Origin: Pyxidicoccus parkwaysis | GTDB lineage: Bacteria > Myxococcota > Myxococcia > Myxococcales > Myxococcaceae | DNA: 64,000 bases | Direction of reading: 5' to 3' | Assembly (NCBI RefSeq): GCF_017301735.1 | Contig: NZ_CP071090.1 | Span: forward strand, 11,825,001-11,889,000 | Part shown: piece by piece, positions 38,094 to 46,476 of the stretch | Layout: each line of letters begins with the position of its first letter | How positions within the stretch are numbered: the first letter of the stretch is position 1 | Notes under the pieces: model-generated | Database searches by the model: none | The model's input: only the letters and a program-made list of their open reading frames with translations | What the model was told of the DNA's origin: nothing | Position numbers and translations under genes: made by a program

Positions 38094-39494
38094 CTACGCC
38101 GCCTTGGAAACGGGCACGGGCAGCGGCTCCGGGCGACGGGGCAACTGTGTGGACACGGGCCGCCGCGTCAGGGCCTTCCAGAACAGGCCCGGCGAGAAGA
38201 TGGCCTCGGGCGGCTTGAGCATGTGCATCACCTCCATGAAGGTGCGCACCGCCGCGTCGTCCACCGCCGTGAGCTGCTGGAAGCGCTCGCCGTACCAGTA
38301 CAGGAAGCGGCTCCCGAAGGAGCGCAGGTCCGCGAGCTCGGGCAGGCGGAAGTCCTCGGTGGTGGACAGCATCCACGGCACCTTCAGCAGCCTCCCGGCG
38401 CGCGCGAAGTAGCGGCGCGACAGGCCGTCGAGCCCCTGGAGCAGGCACTCGCCCACGGCCTCCGCGAGCAGCGCGCTGGAGGTGATGCCCTGTCCATAGA
38501 TGGGATTGAAGGAGCAGAACGCGTCGCCCACCACCAGGAGGCCCTCGGGGACGCGGGGCAGCCGCTCGAAGTGGCGCCACTGGCTGTGCGCGAAGCGGTA
38601 GCTGTGGAGGGGCCCCGCCGGCTCGGCGTTCTTCAGCGCTTCGTAGATGTGGGGTTGCGCCAGCGAGCGCGCATACGCGAGGAAGCCCTCATGGTCCGTG
38701 GGCGGATAGTCCTTGAGCCAGCCGCACAACGTCACCGTCCACCGGTTGCCCTCGACGGGGATGATGGTGCCGAAGCGGCGGTTGGTGGGCAATTCGGCGG
38801 AGACGATGAGGGACCTCCACCCCGCGTCGAAGCCCGGTGGGACGTGGTACAGGCGCGTGGCGTAGCCGACGTCAATCTGGATGCGCGTCTCCTTCACGCG
38901 GGGGTAGCCCAGGTCCTCCAGCCACTGCGGCGTCCGGCTCCCGCGGCCGCTGGCGTCCACCACCAGGTCCGCTTCGAGGTGCGTCTCCTCGGTGCTCCCA
39001 GGCGCACGGACCTTGAGGCCGGTGATGCGCGTGCCGTCCGGGACGTGCAGGAAGCCCGTGACTTCGTGCCGGTCGAGGATGCGCACGTTGGGCAGCGCCG
39101 CGAGCATCGTGCGCACGCGCCACTCGAAGAGGGGGCGCGTCATCGAGTACAGGGTCACGTCGCTGGACACGCGCTTGCGCCAGACGCCGGCCACGTGCCA
39201 CACGCCGTCCAATGCCATGTCCAGCGCCTGGGCGCCATGGCCCTGCAGGTCATCCAGGAGCCCGGGGTAGATGGCCGCGGCGATGTCCATTCCCCGCTTG
39301 AGCACCACGTGCGTCTGGGTGCCCTGCGGGACACCCTTGCGTACGGTGGGCGTGTCCTCCAGTCCGTCACGCTCCACCACCGTGACGCGCTCGAAGTTCC
39401 GCGCGAGCAAGCCCGCGGTGAGCAGTCCGGCCATGCTGCTGCCACAAACAATGGCGTGGCGATTGGACACTTCAGGAGTGGAGGGGTGCCTCAT
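38094..39494 (-). CDS. FAD-dependent monooxygenase (halogenase/geranylgeranyl reductase-like)
   Basis: 466 residues. Begins with a Rossmann FAD motif, VCGSSMAGLLTAGLLARNF, then VVERD. The second FAD site reads VVGDAFCSFNPIYGQGI (GD motif). A central VVDASGRGSRT matches the third site. It oxidises an unknown substrate, maybe a secondary metabolite; there is no Trp-halogenase WxWxIP motif. The region just upstream has an AT-rich stretch (CTATATACGTAC at 39552). Confidence 0.82.
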   Translation of the reverse strand: MRHPSTPEVSNRHAIVCGSSMAGLLTAGLLARNFERVTVVERDGLEDTPTVRKGVPQGTQTHVVLKRGMDIAAAIYPGLLDDLQGHGAQALDMALDGVWHVAGVWRKRVSSDVTLYSMTRPLFEWRVRTMLAALPNVRILDRHEVTGFLHVPDGTRITGLKVRAPGSTEETHLEADLVVDASGRGSRTPQWLEDLGYPRVKETRIQIDVGYATRLYHVPPGFDAGWRSLIVSAELPTNRRFGTIIPVEGNRWTVTLCGWLKDYPPTDHEGFLAYARSLAQPHIYEALKNAEPAGPLHSYRFAHSQWRHFERLPRVPEGLLVVGDAFCSFNPIYGQGITSSALLAEAVGECLLQGLDGLSRRYFARAGRLLKVPWMLSTTEDFRLPELADLRSFGSRFLYWYGERFQQLTAVDDAAVRTFMEVMHMLKPPEAIFSPGLFWKALTRRPVSTQLPRRPEPLPVPVSKAA

Positions 39495-39592
39495 GCGATA
39501 CCTCGCGCTTGGGGGAAGCGGACGTTAGGCGCGCCGGAGACCCGGCGATTCTATATACGTACAACGAGCGGGTCCTTGAGGACCGCAATCCC

Positions 39593-40591
39593 TTACACCC
39601 GGTCAAAGAGCCTTCGTGGCTCCCACAGTGGGCGTGTGAGTCCCACGATAAACGGATGCGAGAGGAGCAACGCAAGTGCCGCACCTCCCGCCAGCGCGAG
39701 CAGGACGCCCGGAATCCCACTCAGCAGCGCGAAGCCACCGGCCTTCTCGACGCCGCGCACCACGAAGCCATGCAGCAGGAAGGGCGCCAGACTGCGGCCC
39801 CCCAGGCCCGTGAGGATGTTGATGTTGCGGGGACACAGCATGAAGACAGCCCAGGTGAGGGCGAGCGAGCAGCCGAGGAGACCGAATCGCATCGCCATGC
39901 CAGTGATTGGTGCTGCACCGAGCGCCGGATAGCTGGCGCTGCCATACAACCACTGGGGATTCGGAGCGGCGAGCCGCTCTGCGACCATCAACCCGACGAA
40001 AATTCCCAGCGCGATGAACAGGGCTCCGGCGAGCGCGCGGTGGCGCGAGGTGTTCTGTAGCAACCACTCCCGCCGGGCGAGGTGGCCCGCGATGAAGCAG
40101 GGGAAGAACACCAGCGTCCGCGAGAGGCCGAAGAGATAGCCCACCCACGGCAGCAGGCCCGCGCCGAGCGCGACAATGACAGACACCGCGAACGGCGCTG
40201 GCAGGCGGCGGATGAGCGGCAGCACGAGCCGCCAGCACGCGAGGCTCCACAGGAACCACAGCAGCCAGTACGGCTGCACCAGCCAGACGCGGCTCAGGCC
40301 CCGGCCCAGCACCCACGCGTCGAACGCCACGTACAGCGCCTGGAAGATGACGAGCGGCGCGAGCAGGGACCACGCGATGTTGGCCAGCGCCTTGCGGCTC
40401 CACTCCGCGCGAGACAGGTGCCCGGAGAGGAACGCGAAGGCGGGGATGTGGAACAGGTAGATGGCCGTGTAGAGCGCGCGTGCCAGCGGCTCGCGGGCGA
40501 GGAGCGGCTCCAGCGAGTGCCCCATGACCACGAGCGCGATGAGCAGGCCGCGCACGTTCTCGAGCAGGGACACTCTTGCGGAGGTCGTCAC
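39593..40591 (-). CDS. Acyltransferase family 3-like membrane protein
   Basis: 332 residues with about ten hydrophobic segments. The opening ENVRGLLIALVVMGHSLEPL has the 'R...I..V...H' pattern of the Acyl_transf_3 family, in which His is needed for acyl transfer, and FHIPAFAFLSGHLS follows as usual. Such proteins O-acylate polysaccharides, antibiotics or peptidoglycan in the inner membrane. It lies 98 bases upstream of the flavoprotein gene, so co-transcription is possible; the acceptor is unknown. Confidence 0.78.
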   Translation of the reverse strand: MTTSARVSLLENVRGLLIALVVMGHSLEPLLAREPLARALYTAIYLFHIPAFAFLSGHLSRAEWSRKALANIAWSLLAPLVIFQALYVAFDAWVLGRGLSRVWLVQPYWLLWFLWSLACWRLVLPLIRRLPAPFAVSVIVALGAGLLPWVGYLFGLSRTLVFFPCFIAGHLARREWLLQNTSRHRALAGALFIALGIFVGLMVAERLAAPNPQWLYGSASYPALGAAPITGMAMRFGLLGCSLALTWAVFMLCPRNINILTGLGGRSLAPFLLHGFVVRGVEKAGGFALLSGIPGVLLALAGGAALALLLSHPFIVGLTRPLWEPRRLFDRV

Positions 40592-40662
40592 GCCCGGTTC
40601 ATACCGAGTCGCGGGGCTCGTACCAACTCACTTCGGCGGGCCCGGACACGTCCATGCACGCG

Positions 40663-41490
40663 TCAGCTCATCTTCGCGAGACGTGAGGCCACGTCGCGGA
40701 ACGCACGGGGTCTCCGACCGGTGATGCGGAGCACGGCGTCCGTGGTGCGGTCCTCGGCGCCGCGGGCAATCGCGTCCTCCATACCGGCCAGCAGCGCCGC
40801 GTACGCGTCGGGAATTCCGGCGGCGACCATGGCGGCCCGGGACTCCTGGACGGAGACCGCCTGGTGCTCGACTCGCCGGCCCAGGGCCCCGGACAGGAGG
40901 GCCGCGACCTCGTCGTACGAGAGCGCCTCGGGGCCCGTGAGCACCGGAGCCGCGTTGAGGGGTGACAGCAGCGCCTCGACGGCGACGGCGGCGATGTCCG
41001 CGACATCGATGAAGCCGACGCGGCCCTGTCCGGTGGCGGTGACCATCCGCCCGCCCCTCGCGAGCCCCTGTGCGAGATGGTGCCGCGAGTCGAAGAAGTT
41101 CTGCATGAACCACGAGGGACGCAGCACCGTCCACCCCGGAGCCCGCGTCCGCAGCGTCGCGTGCACCGCGCCGAGCCCCGTGGCCCCCTCCTCGATGGCC
41201 GACGAGCTCAGCAGGACGAAGTTCCGCACGCCGCTCGCGAGCGCGCGGTCGATGAACGGCACCATGACCTGGGCCGGGTCCCCGCTCACGGCGGGCGCCA
41301 CGAGGTACACGGCGTCGACGTCGCGCAGGGCCGCGTCGTGTGTCTCGGGGCGCTCCCAGTCGAACACCGCATGGTCTCCATCGCGCGGGCTTCGGCTCGC
41401 GGTGCGTACCTGGACGCCGCGCTCGCGCAGGCCCCGGGCCACGAGCGCGCCTGTCTGTCCGGTTCCTCCGAGGACGAGCACCCGCATCAC
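40663..41490 (-). CDS. NmrA-like NAD(P)-binding protein
   Basis: 275 residues. N-terminal dinucleotide motif VLVLGGTGQTGALVARGL; an atypical SDR of the NmrA/EasG type. An 'SSSAIEEG' motif stands where the SDR active site would be, without a YxxxK. A redox or regulatory role for small molecules is likely. The start is GTG 41490 directly overlapping the SnoaL stop (or ATG 41487), so the two are translationally coupled. Confidence 0.82.
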   Translation of the reverse strand: MMRVLVLGGTGQTGALVARGLRERGVQVRTASRSPRDGDHAVFDWERPETHDAALRDVDAVYLVAPAVSGDPAQVMVPFIDRALASGVRNFVLLSSSAIEEGATGLGAVHATLRTRAPGWTVLRPSWFMQNFFDSRHHLAQGLARGGRMVTATGQGRVGFIDVADIAAVAVEALLSPLNAAPVLTGPEALSYDEVAALLSGALGRRVEHQAVSVQESRAAMVAAGIPDAYAALLAGMEDAIARGAEDRTTDAVLRITGRRPRAFRDVASRLAKMS

Positions 41491-41936
41491 TTCACCCCCA
41501 GGCTCGGAGCCACGTGGGCCGTGCCGCCGAAGGACTCGGAGGCGGCGAGCGGATTCCAGTACTCGCGGTAGCGCACGATGCGCCCGTCGCGGACGTGGAC
41601 GAAGAAGACGTAGTCCTGCGCGTACGGCTTCGACGTCGTCGCAATCGTCGCCGTGCCGTGGGCCTCGCTGATGGCGAGGTCCGCGTCGCTGGTGCTGTAC
41701 CGGCGCACGTTGCTGAAGGTGAGGCCCTTGAACACCTCTGGCGTGCGGGAGAAGTAGTCCCGGATTGCCTCCTTGCCCACGAGCCGGGGCGGCAGGCCGG
41801 TGCCGGTGGCGTAGGGGAACTCCACCGTGGCGTCGTCAGCGAAGAGCGTGAGCCAGCGGTCGATGTCGGTACCAATCAGCGCGAGGTGCGCGTCGAGGGC
41901 TTCCTGGGCATTCCGGGGCTTCGAGTCATGGGACAT
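41487..41936 (-). CDS. SnoaL/NTF2-like ketosteroid isomerase-type protein
   Basis: 149 residues of one NTF2-like fold: an N-terminal helix pair with 'WLTLFADDATVEFPYA', and C-terminal strands with 'YREYWNP'. Small hydrophobic-ligand isomerases, cyclases and degradation enzymes share it. It overlaps the NmrA-like gene behind it and is divergent from an araC-type gene, 146 bases apart, so it is probably controlled by that regulator. The actual substrate is unknown. Confidence 0.85.
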   Translation of the reverse strand: MSHDSKPRNAQEALDAHLALIGTDIDRWLTLFADDATVEFPYATGTGLPPRLVGKEAIRDYFSRTPEVFKGLTFSNVRRYSTSDADLAISEAHGTATIATTSKPYAQDYVFFVHVRDGRIVRYREYWNPLAASESFGGTAHVAPSLGVK

Positions 41937-42082
41937 GACGGTTTCCTCTCGGGTGTCGCGGCGCCGTGGAGGCGCCTTGCGTGTGAGGGGAGAGTAGGAA
42001 GGCCGGCTGTGCAGGGCGTCCGCAGTGCCGTTCCGCGCGTCCGGACGAGCCGGGAGCCGGGGCCGATGTTACTTTTCAGCTC

Positions 42083-43012
42083 ATGGTTTCCGCGTTCGAT
42101 GAGCTGTCCCGCTCCCTGGGCGTCCGTGGCAGTGCCATCACCCACCTTGAGCTCGCGGGGCGATGGGGCAAGCACCGCGCCCAGGAGCCCGGCAGGGCGC
42201 GCCTGTACGCGACGCTCGGGGGCGATGGGCTGCTGGAGTTGCCCCGGCAGCGCGTCCACCTGCGCGCGGGCGAGCTGGCCTTCCTGCCCCGCAACGAGTC
42301 GCACGTCGTCCGGGATGCCCCAACGACGCACGTCGCGCGCGGCGGCAGCGCCTGCGAGGGCATGCGCCAGGTGTCCGCGAACGCGTGGGCGAACACGAAG
42401 GAGCCCGGCTCGCGCCTCGTCATCGTCGACTTCGACCTCGACACGCGGGATGCGCCGTGGCTGGACCTGCTGTCGCCGCTGGTCGTGGTGTCCGGAGAGG
42501 ACCACGGCCTCGGCCGCTGGCTGAGGGAGACGCTGTCCCTGCTCGCGGGGGCGCATGAGCTGTCCGCGTCGCTGCGGCAGGAAATCGCGACGACGTGGGC
42601 CCATGCCCTCTTCGCGCATGCGCTGCGCGATGCGAGCGCGTCTCTTCCCGGCGCGGACGCCGTGCGCGACGAGCGCGTGGTGGCCGCGTTGGTGCAGGCC
42701 CGCGCGCGGCCCGAGGAGGACTGGGAATTGGGGGCGCTCGCGGCGCGCGTGGGCGTGTCCCGCTCGGTGCTCGCTGAGCGGACGACGGCGCTCCTGGGCG
42801 AGCCGCTGGGCCACTACCTCCGCCGGCTGCGCATCGACCGGGCGGCGACGCTGCTGGTGTCCTCGGATGCGCCGGTGAAGACCATCGCCGCGCGCGTGGG
42901 GTACGACAGCGAATCCGCGTTCGCTCGCGCCTTCGCGCGCGAGCGGGGCACCAGTCCCACGGCCTGGCGGCGAACCCACCGCGGCGGCGCCGCCGAGGAG
43001 CCGGTCCGGTGA
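42083..43012 (+). CDS. AraC family transcriptional regulator with cupin-type sensor domain
   Basis: 309 residues. Residues 1-150 match a cupin-like AraC_binding_2 sensor (HLRAGELAFLPRNESHVV). A double helix-turn-helix domain fills about 210-300 (LAARVGVSRSVLAERTTALLG and VKTIAARVGYDSESAFARAF, closed by GTSPTAWR). Probably regulates the divergent SnoaL/NmrA pair. It is coupled to the next gene through a GTGA overlap at 43009. Confidence 0.9.
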   Translation: MVSAFDELSRSLGVRGSAITHLELAGRWGKHRAQEPGRARLYATLGGDGLLELPRQRVHLRAGELAFLPRNESHVVRDAPTTHVARGGSACEGMRQVSANAWANTKEPGSRLVIVDFDLDTRDAPWLDLLSPLVVVSGEDHGLGRWLRETLSLLAGAHELSASLRQEIATTWAHALFAHALRDASASLPGADAVRDERVVAALVQARARPEEDWELGALAARVGVSRSVLAERTTALLGEPLGHYLRRLRIDRAATLLVSSDAPVKTIAARVGYDSESAFARAFARERGTSPTAWRRTHRGGAAEEPVR

Positions 43013-43935
43013 CCCAGGCGAGCCCGAGGCCCTTCGGCCGGTACGTGCTGCACAGCCTGCTCTCGTCGAGCAACTTCGCCGAGGTGTGGCTGGCGCACGG
43101 ACCCGTCCCGGGGCGCGTGGCCCTCAAGCGCTACCTGCCGTACGTGAGCGAGGACGCGGACCTCGTGGAGCTCCTGATGACCGAGGCGCGTCGCACCCTG
43201 CGCCTGTTCCATCCCAACATCGCCCGCGTGCACGAGTGCGGAGAGCATGACGGCTACCCGTATGTCGTCATGGAGTACGTCCACGGAGAGCGGCTCGACA
43301 CGGTGGTGGCGCGGGCCCGGAGCCGGGGACAGCCGCTGACTCCCGCGCTGGCGCTCCACATCGCGGCCCGCGTCTGCGCGGGGCTGGACCATGCTCACGG
43401 CGGCACGGACGAGCACGGCCACCCGTCGGAGCTGTCGCACCAGAGCATCTCGCTGGAGAACATCCTCATCGGCCATGACGGCGCGGTGAAGCTGGTGGGC
43501 TTTGGCCGCCGGCAGCGCCACGTGGAGGCGCTGAACATGGCGACCGCCGGCGTCCTCAAGGACCCCATCGCTACCCTGGCTCCAGAGCAGCTCGCGCACA
43601 AGGCCGTGCCGGATGCCCGCGTGGACATCTTCTCCACCGGAAGGGTGCTCTACGAATTGCTCACCGGCGTGAATCCCTTCCAGCGGGCAACGGAGCTGGA
43701 GTCGCTGAACGCGGTGATGGAGTGCAAGCCCGCGCCGCCATCGACACTCATGCCGGTGTCTCCGGCGCTGGACCTCGTGGTGATGAAGGCGCTGGACCTG
43801 GCGCCGGACGCTCGCTACCGCGACGCGCGTCAGTTCCAGCAGAGCCTGGAGGAGCTCATCGCCAGCAATGGGTGGACGGAGGCGGCCCGCCCGGAGTCCC
43901 TGTCGCGCTGGATGCAGCACGCCTCGCGCGTCTGA
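43009..43935 (+). CDS. Ser/Thr protein kinase-like protein, predicted pseudokinase
   Basis: 308 residues with the kinase fold: Lys40 in VALKRYLP, a Glu in the C-helix (LLMTEARR), the hinge VVMEYVHG and an APE motif at 191-193. But three catalytic elements are changed. The Gly loop reads LLSSSNFAEV instead of GxGxxG, HRD is HQS (144-146), so the proton acceptor Asp is Ser, and DFG is GFG (164-166), losing the Mg2+ ligand. The remaining Lys and Asn suggest it can still bind nucleotide or act as a scaffold. No transmembrane segment. Coupled to the araC gene. Confidence 0.85.
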   Translation: MTQASPRPFGRYVLHSLLSSSNFAEVWLAHGPVPGRVALKRYLPYVSEDADLVELLMTEARRTLRLFHPNIARVHECGEHDGYPYVVMEYVHGERLDTVVARARSRGQPLTPALALHIAARVCAGLDHAHGGTDEHGHPSELSHQSISLENILIGHDGAVKLVGFGRRQRHVEALNMATAGVLKDPIATLAPEQLAHKAVPDARVDIFSTGRVLYELLTGVNPFQRATELESLNAVMECKPAPPSTLMPVSPALDLVVMKALDLAPDARYRDARQFQQSLEELIASNGWTEAARPESLSRWMQHASRV

Positions 43936-43939
43936 AGCC

Positions 43940-44668
43940 TCACGGGCCCTGGAAGCCCTTCGCGCGGAACGTGAGCACCAGCGTGTCCCGGTGTCCCTTC
44001 CCGTCCAGCGGCTGAATGGGCGTGCTCTCGTGAATCACGCGCTCGTCGTCGAGCAGCAGCGCGGACCAGGGCTCGGTGAGGGTGAAGCGGATGCCGCTGG
44101 GGCCCGCCGCCTCGAACACGCGCGTCTCGCCGCCCTTGATGCCCTCGCGGCCGGTGAGCAGCACGGCGACGAAGTCCACTCCGTCTCGGTGCGCGCCCTC
44201 CGGCGTCGGCCGGCCGATGCCGTCCGTCGTGTCGATGCGGAACTGATGCGCCTCCACGTACCAGGGCCGCGTCCCCTTCAGCGCGGAGCAGCAGGCGCCC
44301 AACTCGCGCAGCAGGTTGGACCACGCGGGCTGCGAGATGACGGCTGGTGACACCGGCTCGAACCAGCGCTCCAGGCCGCCGTGCAGCGCGTTGTACTCGA
44401 CGGGCTGCCAGTGCGCGCGGTGCGGCACCTGGGTGATGGTTCCTCCGTCCACGACGAAGCACGAGTGCCTGCGCGAGCGGTAGCGCCCGCCGTCCCGCAG
44501 GTAGCCGTCGAGCGGCAGGTCATTCCACGTCGGCAGCAGCGCGTCGAGCTCGGCACCGGGCGTGCCCACCAGCTCGCACAGGCCCGCGCGACTGAGGACG
44601 GCGTAGCCGCGCTCGCGGAGGACGGAGAGGACATTCGAGGGAGACGTGACGGGCGGCGAGAAGCTCAT
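43940..44668 (-). CDS. 2-oxoglutarate/Fe(II) dioxygenase family protein (2OG-Fe_Oxy_2)
   Basis: About 242 residues from ATG 44668; GTG 44707 is an alternative start adding 13 residues. The iron triad is seen as HRDGVD (His and Asp) and a later His in DERVIHEST; the 2-oxoglutarate-binding Arg is in HRDTLVLTFR. Related enzymes hydroxylate free amino acids such as isoleucine, leucine or methionine. Convergent with the pseudokinase gene (4 bases between the stop codons). The preferred substrate cannot be read here. Confidence 0.82.
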   Translation of the reverse strand: MSFSPPVTSPSNVLSVLRERGYAVLSRAGLCELVGTPGAELDALLPTWNDLPLDGYLRDGGRYRSRRHSCFVVDGGTITQVPHRAHWQPVEYNALHGGLERWFEPVSPAVISQPAWSNLLRELGACCSALKGTRPWYVEAHQFRIDTTDGIGRPTPEGAHRDGVDFVAVLLTGREGIKGGETRVFEAAGPSGIRFTLTEPWSALLLDDERVIHESTPIQPLDGKGHRDTLVLTFRAKGFQGP

Positions 44669-44905
44669 GGGCGTACTGGCGGCGGACCATGGACCCGAGG
44701 GGCTCACGTTGCAAGCACACGCGACTCGTGCGGCCGCGCCACCCGCCGCGCGCTTCGAGCGTGTGCGTCACGACGACAGCGCGTTGCAGCATGAATTGCA
44801 GTGAGTTCTGGAAATGCAAGGAGGTGCTACCGTCCGCCCACTTTCCCGGGTGTGCCGCTCGCGCACGTGCGTGCCGTGGACGCGCCCGTTTCCGAGGAGA
44901 AGACT

Positions 44906-46396
44906 GTGAGCCGACCTGGTGTTGAAGCGCGCCCGGCCCTGGGCGCGGTGCGGTCTGTCCGGCATGCCTCTCGAGTGCTGGGCGCGTCGTGTGTGCTGCT
45001 CGTCCCGTTCCTCGCCTGGTGCGCGGGCACGGAGGCGTCGAAGGGGACGCGGCTCGCGAGCGCGGAGCAGACGCAGCCGGCGCAGGGCCGTGACGACGAA
45101 TTGTCCTCGCGGCCGGTACCGCACGACGTGCGGGAGATGCTGCGCGAGATGAACCCACGGAATGTGGAGAGCACCATCCGCACGCTCGTCTCGTTCGGCA
45201 CGCGCAACACGCTGTCCGTGCAGGACGACCCGGCGCGCGGCATCGGCGCGGCGCGCGACTGGCTGCGCTCGCGCTTCGAGGCCATCGCCGCCAACACGGG
45301 CGGGCGCATGACGGTGGAGCTCCAGAGCTACGTGCAGCAGCCCGCCTCGCGCATCCCCGTGCCCACCGTCATCACCAACGTCGTCGCCACGCTGAAGGGC
45401 CGGCAGCCCGAGTCCGAGGGCCGCGTCTACGTCGTCAGCGGCCACTACGACTCGATGTGCGGCGACCCGGTGAATCCCACCTGCGATGCGCCGGGCGCGA
45501 ATGACGACGCCTCGGGAGTGGCCGCCGTGCTGGAGATGGCCCGCGTCATGTCCACGCGCGACTTCGACGCCACCATCGTCTTCATGGCCGTGGCGGGCGA
45601 GGAGCAGGGGCTCTACGGCTCCACGTACTTCGCCACGCAGGCGAAGGCGGCAGGGCGCAACATCGCGGGCATGTTCACCAACGACATCATCGGCAGCTCG
45701 CGCGCGGATGACGGCTCGTGGGACCCGTTCAAGGTGCGCGTCTTCGCGGAGGGCGTGCCCACCGCCGAGACGGCCACCGAGGCCAACACCCGCCGCTCGG
45801 TGGGTGGGGAGAACGACTCGCCCTCGCGGCAGCTCGCGCGGCTGGTGAAGGACGTGGGGGAGAACAGCGCCACGGGCATGAAGGTGGACATCATCTACCG
45901 CAGGGACCGCTACCGCCGGGGCGGGGACCACATCCCCTTCCTGCAGCAGGGCTACGCGGCGCTGCGCTTCACCGAGCCGCACGAAAACTACGCCCACCAG
46001 CACCAGAACGTGCGCACCGAGGACGGCAAGGTCTACGGCGACCTGCCCGAGTTCGTGGACTTCGCGTACATCACCCGCGTGGCCCGCGTGAATGCCGCCG
46101 CGCTCGCCACGCTGGCCCGCGCGCCGGCCGTCCCCGGCAACGCGCGCATCATCACCGCGCAGCTCACCAACGACACCGAGCTGGCCTGGGACGCGAACCC
46201 CGAGCCTGACGTCACGGGCTACGAAGTCGTCTACCGCGAGACGACCGAGCCGCTGTGGACGCACGTGATTCCGGTGGGCAACGTGACGACGTACACGGTG
46301 CCGGGCCTGTCGAAGGACAACTACTTCTTCGGCGTGCGCGCGGTGGACAAGGACGGCTACCGCGGCCCGGTGGCCTTCCCGAAGCCCGCGCCCTGA
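44906..46396 (+). CDS. Secreted M28 family metallopeptidase with FN3-like domain
   Basis: 496 residues from GTG 44906, which has GAGGAGA six bases upstream. The N-terminal segment VLGASCVLLVPFLAWCAG is a signal/anchor with a possible lipobox. Zinc ligands are His180 (VSGHYDS), Asp200 (GANDDASG), Glu near 232 (GEEQG), an Asp in TNDIIG and His in TEPHENY. The C-terminal ~85 residues form an FN3-like beta sandwich (ITAQLTNDTELAWDANPEPDV). An aminopeptidase acting outside the cell or in the periplasm is likely. Divergent from the dioxygenase gene. Confidence 0.88.
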   Translation: MSRPGVEARPALGAVRSVRHASRVLGASCVLLVPFLAWCAGTEASKGTRLASAEQTQPAQGRDDELSSRPVPHDVREMLREMNPRNVESTIRTLVSFGTRNTLSVQDDPARGIGAARDWLRSRFEAIAANTGGRMTVELQSYVQQPASRIPVPTVITNVVATLKGRQPESEGRVYVVSGHYDSMCGDPVNPTCDAPGANDDASGVAAVLEMARVMSTRDFDATIVFMAVAGEEQGLYGSTYFATQAKAAGRNIAGMFTNDIIGSSRADDGSWDPFKVRVFAEGVPTAETATEANTRRSVGGENDSPSRQLARLVKDVGENSATGMKVDIIYRRDRYRRGGDHIPFLQQGYAALRFTEPHENYAHQHQNVRTEDGKVYGDLPEFVDFAYITRVARVNAAALATLARAPAVPGNARIITAQLTNDTELAWDANPEPDVTGYEVVYRETTEPLWTHVIPVGNVTTYTVPGLSKDNYFFGVRAVDKDGYRGPVAFPKPAP

Positions 46397-46476
46397 CCCC
46401 GCGAGGCGTCACGCCGTGGGAATGGCGGACTCCGTGGGCTGTTGGGGGCCCGCCTCCGGCAATGGGAGATGAGGAC

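Noticed and set aside
39540..39565. AT-rich CTATATACGTAC as a strong promoter for the flavoprotein gene
   Set aside because: A TATA-like box could serve as -10, but I found no good -35 element at 16-18 bases, so I mention it only in the gene entry.
44784..44801. Direct repeat TTGCAG-N6-TTGCAG before the M28 gene
   Set aside because: Six-base repeats at this spacing can easily occur by chance, and nothing else supports an operator.
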